Source of the DNA: an uncultured Flavobacteriaceae bacterium
Lineage (GTDB): Bacteria; Bacteroidota; Bacteroidia; Flavobacteriales; Flavobacteriaceae
DNA: 64,000 nt
Assembly: GCA_947502495.1 (NCBI GenBank)
Contig: CANNAC010000002.1
Span: forward strand, 372,001-436,000
Reading direction: 5' to 3'
Both the position numbers and the translations under genes were made by a program. The notes under the pieces were generated by a model. The model ran no database searches, was not told where the DNA came from, and was given only the letters and a program-made list of their open reading frames with translations. This document shows, in pieces, positions 1 to 7,383 of this stretch; the first letter of the stretch is position 1, and each line of letters begins with the position of its first letter.

Positions 1-353
1 ATTTGAAATCCGAAAAAATCAGAAGTACCCAAATCATCTCGTGCTGTTAGTTGCTTGTTAATTTCCATTTTATTATCCACATGAAAAACGGCTAAAACAT
101 ACAAATAGCTTTCATCGTGAAGGATTGCAATTTCCGATTTACGCTTAGAAGGTTTTCCGTTATCTGGCCGTTGTTGTATAAAATTTCCTTCTTGTAGGTG
201 TTGCTTCCAAATTGCTTCAGTTGCTTCTCCATCTATTTTAATGGTTTCGGTAGTAGGATGAATAGTAATGGTGTTTTGTGCTTTTACCGAAACAATTCCG
301 AAGAAAATAAATAGAATAAAAAAGATACGGTTGTTTTTGTTGGAGAATTGCAT
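1..353 (-). CDS. Exported CBM9-like / DUF5916-type protein, N-terminal part only
   Basis: The frame opens at an ATG at 353 and runs off the left edge, so about 117 residues are visible. Residues 1-25 are a signal peptide: a short basic start, the hydrophobic run FFILFIFFGIVS, then a VKAQ cleavage region. The mature start (IKIDGEATEAIW, later ESYLYVLAVFHVDN) has the pattern of the carbohydrate-binding family 9-like sandwich that opens Bacteroidota DUF5916 proteins, which normally continue into an outer-membrane-like barrel. Substrate and function are unknown. It is divergent from the two-component system at 617, and operator-like repeats lie upstream of both. The family call rests on pattern memory of a short N-terminus. 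Confidence 0.7.
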   Translation of the reverse strand, partial: MQFSNKNNRIFFILFIFFGIVSVKAQNTITIHPTTETIKIDGEATEAIWKQHLQEGNFIQQRPDNGKPSKRKSEIAILHDESYLYVLAVFHVDNKMEINKQLTARDDLGTSDFFGFQ

Positions 354-405
354 GCTGGTTTGTTTTTTGATTTCGGAGACAAAGATGAAACAGACCAACA
401 GATAA

Positions 406-437
406 ACAGGTTAACCCAAAGTTAAACACAGGTTAAT
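406..437. promoter_or_regulatory. Three TTAA half-sites in 11-bp phase (operator array A)
   Basis: TTAA begins at 411, 422 and 433, exactly 11 bp apart. The outer two sites are identical over nine bases (ACAGGTTAA at 406 and 428). Direct repeats at one-helical-turn spacing are the usual binding pattern of OmpR/PhoB-family regulators, and one is encoded at 2024. The array lies about 55 bp upstream of the minus-strand DUF5916-type gene and just upstream of a near -7 box (CATCTTTG, 387 to 380 on the minus strand). Binding by that regulator is inference. Confidence 0.5.
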
Positions 438-516
438 GGTTTTTTGATGTGTTTTGTATTGCTATTAACCCAAGTGAAGAAAATGAGTATTGGTAGGAAA
501 CTCGCCCATTATTAAG

Positions 517-533
517 GTTAACGTTGGGTTAAC
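517..533. promoter_or_regulatory. Two GTTAAC half-sites in 11-bp phase (operator array B)
   Basis: GTTAAC occurs at 517-522 and again at 528-533, 11 bp apart, preceded by one more TTAA at 512. The sequence and spacing match array A at 406-437. It sits 37-53 bp upstream of the -7 box at 570, the position expected for an activating OmpR-family protein, so autoregulation of the kinase/regulator operon is plausible. Confidence 0.5.
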
Positions 534-569
534 GGCATGCAGTTATACCTCTTGAACTCACATATTTGC

Positions 570-577
570 TACATTTG
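570..577 (+). promoter_or_regulatory. Putative -7 box for the histidine kinase operon
   Basis: TACATTTG matches the Bacteroidota primary-sigma consensus TAnnTTTG and would give a leader of roughly 35 nt to the ATG at 617. There is no good TTG at -33 (the nearest, at 552, is too close), which fits a promoter needing an activator bound at 517-533. Confidence 0.45.
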
Positions 578-616
578 ACGTAATAAACCAAACAATCGAT
601 TTCTCATATAGTACAC

Positions 617-2011
617 ATGAAAAACAAAATAACCATATTAATACTAGCATCTGTTTTGGGCTTAATCGCCTTATCATCGATACAAGCTTATTTAATTAGT
701 AATACCTACGAGTTAAAAAAGAAAGCTTTTATTAAAGAAACAGATGATGCTTTAGAAGGTATTCATGAGAAAAACGAACTAGATTCTTTAGGTGATGTTT
801 GGAAAGAAGATTTACGCAACCATTTAAACGATTATAAAAATAATCGCATTAGTAAAGCCGAAGTATTAAGTCGTTTCTTTATAAAAACCGACAGCCTTAA
901 CACCCTACACAAAACCTATTACGAAAAAGAATTAGAAGCTATTAATCTGGATTACGATGTTAAATTTAAACAAGAATTAACGAGTATTGTTATTATTGAA
1001 GGGTCTAAATTAGACACCATTTATCCTGTAAAAAACGAAATAAGAACTAAGATTTTTGGTACAGATTTTAAAACGAAAGATGGCCATAAAACCAACACGT
1101 CTTCTTGGTACACAGAAAGTGAGTACATACATCAAAAAGATGGAGAGATAGTAACGGATACTTATGATTTAGAGGTGAAAACCATAAATTACATTCAAAT
1201 AAAAGATTGGAAACGTATTGTATATGGCAGAATGGCTGTCTTGTTTTTTGGTTCTTTATTACTGTTTTTATTTGTTATAGGATTACTTTATTATTCTATT
1301 AAAAACTTAATTACGCAGAAAAAAATTGCCGAGATTAAAACTGATTTCATTAACAACATCACCCACGAACTTAAAACACCTTTGGCAACGTTAAGCATTG
1401 CTACAAAGAGTTTAAAAAACGAAACGATTAAGGCAAATCCGGAAGCATTTAAAAACACCCTTAATATTGTAGATCGTCAAAATGAAAGGCTTCAAAAACT
1501 AATAGATCAAGTAATGACGAATAGTTTAAGTAATGAAGATATTGTGCTTAACAAGGAGCAAGTTGTAGATACTATCTATTTTAATAATATTATAGAAGAC
1601 TTCAAATTGTCTAAACAATACAATGGGTTAACGATTAAAAACGAAATTTATGCTTCGGAAATAGTATTACGCTTAGACAAGTTTCATTTTGCAACAGCCA
1701 TTTTAAACATTTTAGAAAATGCGATTAAATATAGCATAGAACCAACAATAATAACTTTTAAAACCGAATTCAAAAATGGTAATTATTGTCTCAAAATCAC
1801 AGATAATGGTATTGGTATTTCCGAAAAAAATCAAGCACATTTATTTGACAAATTCTATCGTGTAAGCGATGGCGATGTTCATGATGTAAAAGGCTTAGGA
1901 CTTGGATTATATTACACCAATCAAATTATTAAAGCACATCAAGGAAACATTACTATTCAAAGCGAATTGCAAAAAGGAAGCACATTTACAATTAAAATAC
2001 CAGTAAACTAA
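617..2011 (+). CDS. Membrane-bound sensor histidine kinase
   Basis: This 464-residue protein autophosphorylates and passes phosphate to a response regulator, presumably the product of the gene 12 bp downstream. Two membrane segments (about 5-27 and 204-227) enclose a periplasmic sensor region of about 175 residues that matches no sensor domain I can name. The dimerisation helix carries NNITHELKTPLATLS with His250 as the phosphoacceptor. The ATPase domain has an N box (NILENAIKYS), a G1 box (DNGIGIS), an F-box-like LFDKFYR and a G2 box (GLGLGLYYT), so it looks active. The stimulus is unknown. The secreted coiled-coil gene at 2814 suggests an envelope signal, but that is inference. Confidence 0.92.
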   Translation: MKNKITILILASVLGLIALSSIQAYLISNTYELKKKAFIKETDDALEGIHEKNELDSLGDVWKEDLRNHLNDYKNNRISKAEVLSRFFIKTDSLNTLHKTYYEKELEAINLDYDVKFKQELTSIVIIEGSKLDTIYPVKNEIRTKIFGTDFKTKDGHKTNTSSWYTESEYIHQKDGEIVTDTYDLEVKTINYIQIKDWKRIVYGRMAVLFFGSLLLFLFVIGLLYYSIKNLITQKKIAEIKTDFINNITHELKTPLATLSIATKSLKNETIKANPEAFKNTLNIVDRQNERLQKLIDQVMTNSLSNEDIVLNKEQVVDTIYFNNIIEDFKLSKQYNGLTIKNEIYASEIVLRLDKFHFATAILNILENAIKYSIEPTIITFKTEFKNGNYCLKITDNGIGISEKNQAHLFDKFYRVSDGDVHDVKGLGLGLYYTNQIIKAHQGNITIQSELQKGSTFTIKIPVN

Positions 2012-2023
2012 AGCCTCATTTAC

Positions 2024-2752
2024 ATGGCAAAAATTATGAAAAAAATACGTGTATTATTAGCAGAAGACGATTTTGACTTTGGAAGTATTTTAAAGCAATA
2101 CTTAGAGATTCATGATTTTGATGTCACTTGGGCAAACGATGGCAAAGAAGCTTTAGTTGTTTTTAAATCGGAAACAGAAAACCCTTTTGACATTTGTGTA
2201 TTGGATGTGATGATGCCAAAAATGGATGGTTTTGCATTAGCCGAAAAAGTAATAGAAATAAACCCCGAAATTCCTTTTGTATTCTTGACTGCTAAGAAAA
2301 TGAAAGAAGACAGAATTAAAGGATTAAAACTTGGCGCAGACGATTATATCGTAAAGCCATTTGAAGCAGACATACTAGTATTACGATTACAAAACATATT
2401 AAAACGAAGCCTAAAAAGCACGAATACACCGCACAATAAATCAAAAAACGAAAGCAGTTATAACATAGGACGCTATGTTTTTAATGCACAAAACTACCAA
2501 CTAAAATTAGACGAGAACATTCGACGTCTAACAGAAAAAGAAGCACAACTCATCGCTTACTTTTTTGAAAACAAGAACCAAATGATTAAAAGAGATGATC
2601 TTTTAACAGCCGTTTGGGGAAGCGATGATTTTTTCTCTGGCAGAAGTATGGATGTTTTTATTAGTAGACTGCGCAAATATTTTAAACAAGATAGCAACAT
2701 TTCTATAGAAAGCGCACGTGGTGTTGGATTGACTTTTAAAATTGAAGCGTAA
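2024..2752 (+). CDS. OmpR/PhoB-family response regulator
   Basis: It has an N-terminal receiver domain and a C-terminal winged-helix DNA-binding domain (about residues 150-240, ending in the recognition region MDVFISRLRKYF). The acidic pair is in LLAEDDFDFG, the phosphoacceptor Asp61 is in CVLDVMMPKMDGF, and the conserved Lys is in DDYIVKPFEAD. It lies 12 bp after the kinase gene and is surely its partner. An alternative ATG at 2036 (MKKIRVLL) is equally plausible because no strong Shine-Dalgarno separates the two. The 11-bp-phased TTAA arrays upstream of the operon are candidate binding sites. Confidence 0.93.
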   Translation: MAKIMKKIRVLLAEDDFDFGSILKQYLEIHDFDVTWANDGKEALVVFKSETENPFDICVLDVMMPKMDGFALAEKVIEINPEIPFVFLTAKKMKEDRIKGLKLGADDYIVKPFEADILVLRLQNILKRSLKSTNTPHNKSKNESSYNIGRYVFNAQNYQLKLDENIRRLTEKEAQLIAYFFENKNQMIKRDDLLTAVWGSDDFFSGRSMDVFISRLRKYFKQDSNISIESARGVGLTFKIEA

Positions 2753-2813
2753 AAAATCAAGAATCAAAAAACGAACAGTTTCCAATAATCAAGGAAATCA
2801 AAAAACTTAAATT

Positions 2814-4169
2814 ATGAAATCTTTAGAAAAAAATAACGAAATCAAAAACAGCAATAGCATTGGTGTGCGTAAAGCAATGGTAAAAATAGCTACAAGCATA
2901 CTATTGTTGTTAATCACAGTAACATTACAAGCGCAAACAACCACAACGTCTACAAGTAAATCATCCACAACAAGCAGCGCAACACATAGCGATAGCGATG
3001 CAGATAATTCTTCGTATTCGTATAGTCATTCCTCTAATGAAAACAACAAGAACGTTTCTGTTTCTATAAGTAATTCAGAGGATTCGTATTCGTTTAAAGC
3101 AAAGTTTCCTTCGGAAAACCACCAGGAAATTAAAGCTATTCTAACTCAGGAAATGAGTAGCAAAAACCATACGACTTCTAAAGGAAAAGATACTTGGAAC
3201 TTGGATTCTAATGATGACGAAGTATATAAAGTAAGCTTAAGCAGCACCAAATTATCTATGTATTTAGATAAAGAAATTGCTTCTTCTAGTTTAGCCGAAA
3301 AAATGGAAGCTTTAGGTATAAGCATTCGTACTGTAATTGTTGGTGAACAAAATGAAGCAAGACGTGATGCCGAACGTTTACAACGTGAAGCAGATCGATT
3401 AGGTAGAGACGCCGAACGTATGCAACGTGAAGCAGACAGAATACAACGTGAAGCACAAAGGCAAGCTGCAACCACTTCTAATTCATACAGAGATGATGCC
3501 TTAAGAATTGCCGAAGAAGCAAGACGTCTAGCAGATGAAGCTTCTGGTTTAAATATAGAAGCAGCTCATAAAGGAAGTATTAGTTCTGTAGTTAAACAGC
3601 TTTTGGGAGACGCTAAAACAACCTATAAAGAAACTACAAAAAACAGTTTTAACTGGACTTGGCCAAATGCACAAAAGGAATTATTGGTTGCTTTTAAAAA
3701 GGACAACTTAATCGATACTGAGAATGCTATTGTATTTGTAAAAGACAAAACAGGAATGCACGTGAATGGCAAACATGTATCCAAAAGTCAAACCTCAAAG
3801 TATCATGATATTTTAGCAAAACAAGATATTTCAAGCACAAATTATTTTACTTTTTACAAAACGAACCAGCATATTGTTTTAGTTAATGATAATGCGAATT
3901 TAAACGGATTTATAGATGCTCTCGTTTCTAAAAACGTCCTAGCATCTGCAAGCAAAAAAATAAAATTAGAATTGAATGGAAGCAACGCTTACCTAAACGG
4001 AAACGAAGTATCTACAGAAACTTTAAGCACACTAAACACCCTATTATTACAAAATAAAATTATTCCAGCTCCGGGAAAGATTTTTGAAATTATGAAACCT
4101 GGAAATTATAAGTTAGGTTATGCTTTAGATAAAAATAGCCATTTAGGTACTTGGCAAATGCGTAATTAA
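2814..4169 (+). CDS. Secreted Ser/Thr-rich coiled-coil protein of unknown function
   Basis: I do not recognise a named family. A signal peptide (hydrophobic TSILLLLITVTLQAQ) follows an unusually long basic leader; an in-frame ATG at 2877 would give a standard one. The mature protein begins with a Ser/Thr-rich, probably disordered stretch, then a small globular part. Residues about 176-245 form a heptad-like coiled coil built from the repeats DAERLQREADR. The C-terminal half contains two similar units around VNGKHVSKS and LNGNEVSTE, a pattern I associate with C-terminal tails of BlaR1-like proteins, though no peptidase domain is present. It lies 61 bp after the regulator gene with no terminator between, so it is probably co-transcribed with the two-component system. 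Confidence 0.75.
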   Translation: MKSLEKNNEIKNSNSIGVRKAMVKIATSILLLLITVTLQAQTTTTSTSKSSTTSSATHSDSDADNSSYSYSHSSNENNKNVSVSISNSEDSYSFKAKFPSENHQEIKAILTQEMSSKNHTTSKGKDTWNLDSNDDEVYKVSLSSTKLSMYLDKEIASSSLAEKMEALGISIRTVIVGEQNEARRDAERLQREADRLGRDAERMQREADRIQREAQRQAATTSNSYRDDALRIAEEARRLADEASGLNIEAAHKGSISSVVKQLLGDAKTTYKETTKNSFNWTWPNAQKELLVAFKKDNLIDTENAIVFVKDKTGMHVNGKHVSKSQTSKYHDILAKQDISSTNYFTFYKTNQHIVLVNDNANLNGFIDALVSKNVLASASKKIKLELNGSNAYLNGNEVSTETLSTLNTLLLQNKIIPAPGKIFEIMKPGNYKLGYALDKNSHLGTWQMRN

Positions 4170-4229
4170 AATTGACCAAATAATTTTAAAGATGCGAAAT
4201 CAAGTTCAGTATGGCAAAAAAGGGCAAAA

Positions 4230-4261
4230 AAAAATCCCAAACGTAAAGGTTTGGGATTTTT
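4230..4261. terminator. Bidirectional hairpin terminator
   Basis: The arms ATCCCAAAC (4234-4242) and GTTTGGGAT (4249-4257) pair perfectly, with A-runs before and T-runs after. It serves the plus-strand gene ending at 4169 and the minus-strand hflX ending at 4294. Confidence 0.8.
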
Positions 4262-4269
4262 GATTTTGA

Positions 4270-4291
4270 GATTCCTGCCTTCGTAGGAATT
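4270..4291. repeat. Small palindrome resembling a dispersed flavobacterial repeat
   Basis: ATTCCTGCCTTCGTAGGAAT is an imperfect palindrome between a terminator and hflX. I have the impression that very similar units occur many times in flavobacterial genomes, as REP-like elements. Only one copy is visible here. Confidence 0.35.
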
Positions 4292-4293
4292 TA

Positions 4294-5511
4294 TTACTCT
4301 TCTTCTTCGTTATAATCTGGATACAGAAAATGATTGTATGGAAAACGAGTGACGTGAATTTCACGAACTTCGTCATAGATTCGTTTTTTAAAATCTTCTA
4401 AATTTTGTTTGTTTAAAGCAGAAATAAATAAGGCATTATCCTTACCAACTCTATGCATCCAAGTTTTTTTCCATTCGTCTAAAGAATAATGCTCTTCAGT
4501 ACGTTCTGTAATTAAATCGGTTTCATCATAAGGCTCTGCTTCATAAGCATCAATCTTATTAAAAACCATAATCATTGGTTTGTCTGTACTATCGATTTCC
4601 CCTAGAATTTTATTTACAGATTCTATGTGTTCTTCAAAATTAGGATGCGAAATATCTACAACATGTAGTAATAAATCCGCTTCTCTTACTTCGTCTAAGG
4701 TACTTTTAAAACTTTCTACTAATTGGGTTGGCAGCTTGCGTATAAAACCTACGGTATCACTTAATAAAAATGGTAAATTCTGGATGACTACTTTACGTAC
4801 TGTGGTGTCAAGCGTTGCAAAGAGCTTGTTTTCGGCAAACACTTTACTTTTACTAACCACATTCATTAAAGTCGATTTACCAACGTTGGTATATCCTACA
4901 AGCGCGACTCTTACCATTTGACCACGATTACCTCGCTGTACAGACATTTGTTTGTCTATGGTCTTTATTTTGGCTTTAAGTAAGGTTATTCTTTCTCTTA
5001 CAATACGTCTATCGGTTTCAATTTCTGTTTCTCCAGGTCCGCGCATTCCAATTCCACCCTTTTGTCTTTCTAGGTGCGTCCACATTCCTTTTAGTCGTGG
5101 AAGTAAATATTCGCATTGTGCCAATTCTACTTGCGTTCTTGCATAACTGGTTTGTGCTCTTTGTGCAAATATATCTAGAATAAGATTGGTTCTATCTAGC
5201 ACTTTACATCCTAGTATTTTACTAATATTACGTTCTTGTGCCGAAGATAATTCGTCATCAAAAATGGCTGTCCCTACTTCGTTTTCTTCAATAAATCGAC
5301 GTACATCTTCAATCTTTCCGGTACCAATAAAGGTTTTAGGATTTGGCGAATCTAGTTTTTGGGTAAAGCGTTTTAAAACTTCTCCTCCTGCGGTATAGGT
5401 TAAAAACTCCAACTCGTCTAAATACTCTTTAGACTTGTCTTCGTTTTGACTTTTAGTTACTACGCCAATTAAAACTGCTTTTTCAAGTTCTATATCTTTC
5501 TTTTCTATCAT
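4294..5511 (-). CDS. hflX: Ribosome-associated GTPase HflX
   Basis: HflX binds the 50S subunit and splits or rescues stalled ribosomes, especially after stress. The 405-residue protein has the HflX N-terminal domain and the linker motif GGIGMRGPGETEIETDRR, followed by the GTPase domain: G1 GYTNVGKST at residues 206-214, G3 DTVGFIRKLP and G4 NKID. The C-terminus is acidic (EEEE). Length and domain order are normal. It is a single gene between two terminator or intergenic regions. A TAnnTTTG -7 box (TAACTTTG on the minus strand, 5535 to 5528) would give a leader of about ten bases. Confidence 0.96.
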   Translation of the reverse strand: MIEKKDIELEKAVLIGVVTKSQNEDKSKEYLDELEFLTYTAGGEVLKRFTQKLDSPNPKTFIGTGKIEDVRRFIEENEVGTAIFDDELSSAQERNISKILGCKVLDRTNLILDIFAQRAQTSYARTQVELAQCEYLLPRLKGMWTHLERQKGGIGMRGPGETEIETDRRIVRERITLLKAKIKTIDKQMSVQRGNRGQMVRVALVGYTNVGKSTLMNVVSKSKVFAENKLFATLDTTVRKVVIQNLPFLLSDTVGFIRKLPTQLVESFKSTLDEVREADLLLHVVDISHPNFEEHIESVNKILGEIDSTDKPMIMVFNKIDAYEAEPYDETDLITERTEEHYSLDEWKKTWMHRVGKDNALFISALNKQNLEDFKKRIYDEVREIHVTRFPYNHFLYPDYNEEEE

Positions 5512-5818
5512 AAATTCAATTAAAATACAAAGTTATACCATTTCTATTTGTAAAACACTATAAAATAAAATGATGATTTTTTTCTTTATACAAAATAGAG
5601 AAATAAAGCGTAGCCTGAGCTATAGTTTCCTTTTATGTTGCAGTAAAGAGGAAAAAAGGCTGTTTTATTATGGTTATTGGAAAGGAGATATAGTATTCGT
5701 AATAGTAAGCCGTTTAATTTTTATATTTTTGAGGAAAGACAAAAGATCGGGTTACTGTTCCTATTAAGCGTTCAAACTTAGCTATTTCACATACACCTAT
5801 TTTAAAACACACTATTTA
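5512..5818. other. 307-bp intergenic region, divergent hflX / nuclease
   Basis: It holds the probable hflX -7 box at 5528-5535 and otherwise AT-rich sequence. A 65-codon open frame at 5570-5767 has implausible composition and no recognisable family, so I do not call it a gene. I see no hairpin terminator or RNA gene. Confidence 0.5.
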
Positions 5819-6790
5819 ATGATTGATTATTCTGAAATCCCTGTGCACCCGAGTTTACATACTGTAGCTTTTTATAATGTCGAAAATTTATTTGATATTT
5901 TTGATGATAAAACAACATATGACAACGATTATTTACCTAGAGCAGATAAGCGTTGGACTGCAAAACGATATAAGAATAAACTTAGAAAATTAGGCTATGT
6001 AATTTCTAATATAGGAAGAAAGGAAAACGGGAAACACCCGGCACTTGTTGGTTTAGCTGAAGTAGAGAACGCTAAGGTTTTAAAAGATTTAATTGCTTCA
6101 AAACATCTAGAAGATAGCCATTACAACTATGTACATTACGATTCTAAAGATGAACGCGGTATTGATGTCGCTTTACTTTATGACCAAACGGTTTTTACTG
6201 TAGAAGCTTCCGAAAATTTTTCATTAGAATTATATAATGATGCAGGTTTACCAGATTATACAAGAGATGTTTTACTGGTTTCTGGGGTGTTAGATGGTTT
6301 TAAAACACATGTAATTGTAAATCATTGGTCTTCTAGACGTGAAGGAGAAAGAGAAACAGAACACAAAAGAATGGCGGGATCGAATAAAGTTGGTGAAATT
6401 ATTTCCAATTTAAAACTAAATGATCCGGATGCTAAAATTATAGTCATTGGCGATTTCAATGATGATCCTTCCAGTACTAGTATTAAACGTTTGGTTAGTG
6501 GTTTTGATTTATTTAATCCTATGGAAACCTTACGTTCTTTTACTAGAGGAACTTCAAAACACCGAAGACAATGGTTTTTGTTTGACCAAATATTTATTTC
6601 GAGAAACTTTTCGGAGACAAAAGAGAATGGCTTAGCTTTTGAAAAAGCAAACATTTTTGATGAAGATTTTTTAAAACTCGCTACCGGAAAATATAAAGGT
6701 TCGCCTTTTAGAACTTACGTTGGCAAAAAATACCAAGGTGGCTATAGTGACCACTTTCCAGTATATGTTGTTTTGAAAAAGGAAGATTAA
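5819..6790 (+). CDS. Endonuclease/exonuclease/phosphatase family protein without signal peptide
   Basis: This 323-residue protein belongs to the metal-dependent DNase I-like superfamily, which cleaves phosphodiester or phosphomonoester bonds. Diagnostic segments are VAFYNVENLFD near the start (metal and substrate Asn), GLAEVEN with the catalytic Glu, VNHWSSRREGE, VIGDFNDDP with the catalytic Asp and Asn, and the C-terminal SDHFPV with the general-base His. It lacks an export signal, unlike its paralogue at 11794, and may act in the cytoplasm. The ATG at 5819 follows about 50 bp without a Shine-Dalgarno. The substrate cannot be told from sequence. Confidence 0.9.
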   Translation: MIDYSEIPVHPSLHTVAFYNVENLFDIFDDKTTYDNDYLPRADKRWTAKRYKNKLRKLGYVISNIGRKENGKHPALVGLAEVENAKVLKDLIASKHLEDSHYNYVHYDSKDERGIDVALLYDQTVFTVEASENFSLELYNDAGLPDYTRDVLLVSGVLDGFKTHVIVNHWSSRREGERETEHKRMAGSNKVGEIISNLKLNDPDAKIIVIGDFNDDPSSTSIKRLVSGFDLFNPMETLRSFTRGTSKHRRQWFLFDQIFISRNFSETKENGLAFEKANIFDEDFLKLATGKYKGSPFRTYVGKKYQGGYSDHFPVYVVLKKED

Positions 6791-6817
6791 ATAAGTTAAA
6801 AGAGATTACAGGAAATA

Positions 6818-6878
6818 ACTGATGACTGATGACTGATGACTGATGACTGATGACTGATGACTGATGACTGATGACTGA
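6818..6878. repeat. Tandem 7-bp repeat, about 8.7 copies
   Basis: The unit ACTGATG is repeated eight times without error from 6818 to 6873, followed by ACTGA. Seven is not a multiple of three, and the array lies between convergent genes, so it is non-coding. It is a typical slippage-prone locus likely to vary in copy number between strains. Confidence 0.95.
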
Positions 6879-6884
6879 AACGTA

Positions 6885-6914
6885 TGTCATTTCGAGCATG
6901 TCGAGAAATCTCTC
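6885..6914. repeat. REP-like imperfect inverted repeat
   Basis: ATTTCGAGCATGTCGAGAAAT forms a hairpin with one bulge, directly after the 7-bp array. Sequences of the form TCATTTCGAGC...TCGAGAAATCTC are, as far as I recall, among the commonest dispersed intergenic repeats of flavobacteria. Only one copy is seen here. Confidence 0.4.
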
Positions 6915-6936
6915 CATATTTTATTTCACAAATTTT

Positions 6937-7314
6937 TTAAACCGCTTGATAAATAACTACCGCCAAACCTACGCAGGCAACGGGAATTAACCAAAGCATA
7001 AAAATACTGTACCCAGCAGATTTCTTATTTAGCATTTTAGCGTTTAGTACTTTTCGTTTTCTACCGGCATATTGCATCCAGTTTTTGAAAAAAATAAATA
7101 TACCTGCTAATATAAATAAGACTATTGCTTTGTCTTGCGACATGGTTGTCATATTCATTTGTTTAAAAAAACCTGCAAAGAACACACCAAAAAGCAATAA
7201 TAAAGCACATTGCAACACCGAAATATAAACGGTTGCTAGTTGGTTTGCTTTTTTACTTTTAGCATCCTTATAATGCTTAAATACGCTAAAGAACAAAGTA
7301 TCGAAAAGTGTCAT
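6937..7314 (-). CDS. Small membrane protein of unknown function
   Basis: The 125-residue protein has three predicted membrane segments (about 27-48, 63-77 and 100-122) separated by short basic loops such as YAGRKRKVLNAKMLNKKS. I do not recognise the family. It has its own start 69 bp after the DUF5689 gene, and a strong hairpin (7333-7362) separates the two, so it is probably transcribed alone. Hydropathy and good codon use support a real gene. Confidence 0.75.
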   Translation of the reverse strand: MTLFDTLFFSVFKHYKDAKSKKANQLATVYISVLQCALLLLFGVFFAGFFKQMNMTTMSQDKAIVLFILAGIFIFFKNWMQYAGRKRKVLNAKMLNKKSAGYSIFMLWLIPVACVGLAVVIYQAV

Positions 7315-7332
7315 ATTTTGGGATTAAAAAAT

Positions 7333-7362
7333 AAAACCTGCTAATATAAATTAGCAGGTTTT
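7333..7362 (-). terminator. Terminator of the TonB receptor / DUF5689 operon
   Basis: There is a perfect 12-bp stem (AAAACCTGCTAA, six-base loop, TTAGCAGGTTTT) just after the minus-strand gene that stops at 7384. Confidence 0.85.
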
Positions 7363-7383
7363 AGTATAAAATTATTTTACTTC

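Noticed and set aside
3340-3480. Short periodic DNA in the 2814 gene considered as a tandem repeat element
   Set aside because: The period is in frame and encodes the coiled-coil heptads, so it is explained by the protein.
5570-5767. 65-codon open frame between hflX and the EEP gene
   Set aside because: It has low-complexity, Phe/Ser/Tyr-rich composition, no domain, and the frame spans a promoter-like intergenic region.
6818-6878. Tandem repeat considered as a CRISPR array
   Set aside because: Units are 7 bp with no spacers, and there are no cas genes.
6708-6917. Minus-strand frame encoding a repetitive SSVISHQ peptide
   Set aside because: It is the translation of the 7-bp DNA repeat plus the antisense of the EEP gene end. 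Nothing suggests expression.
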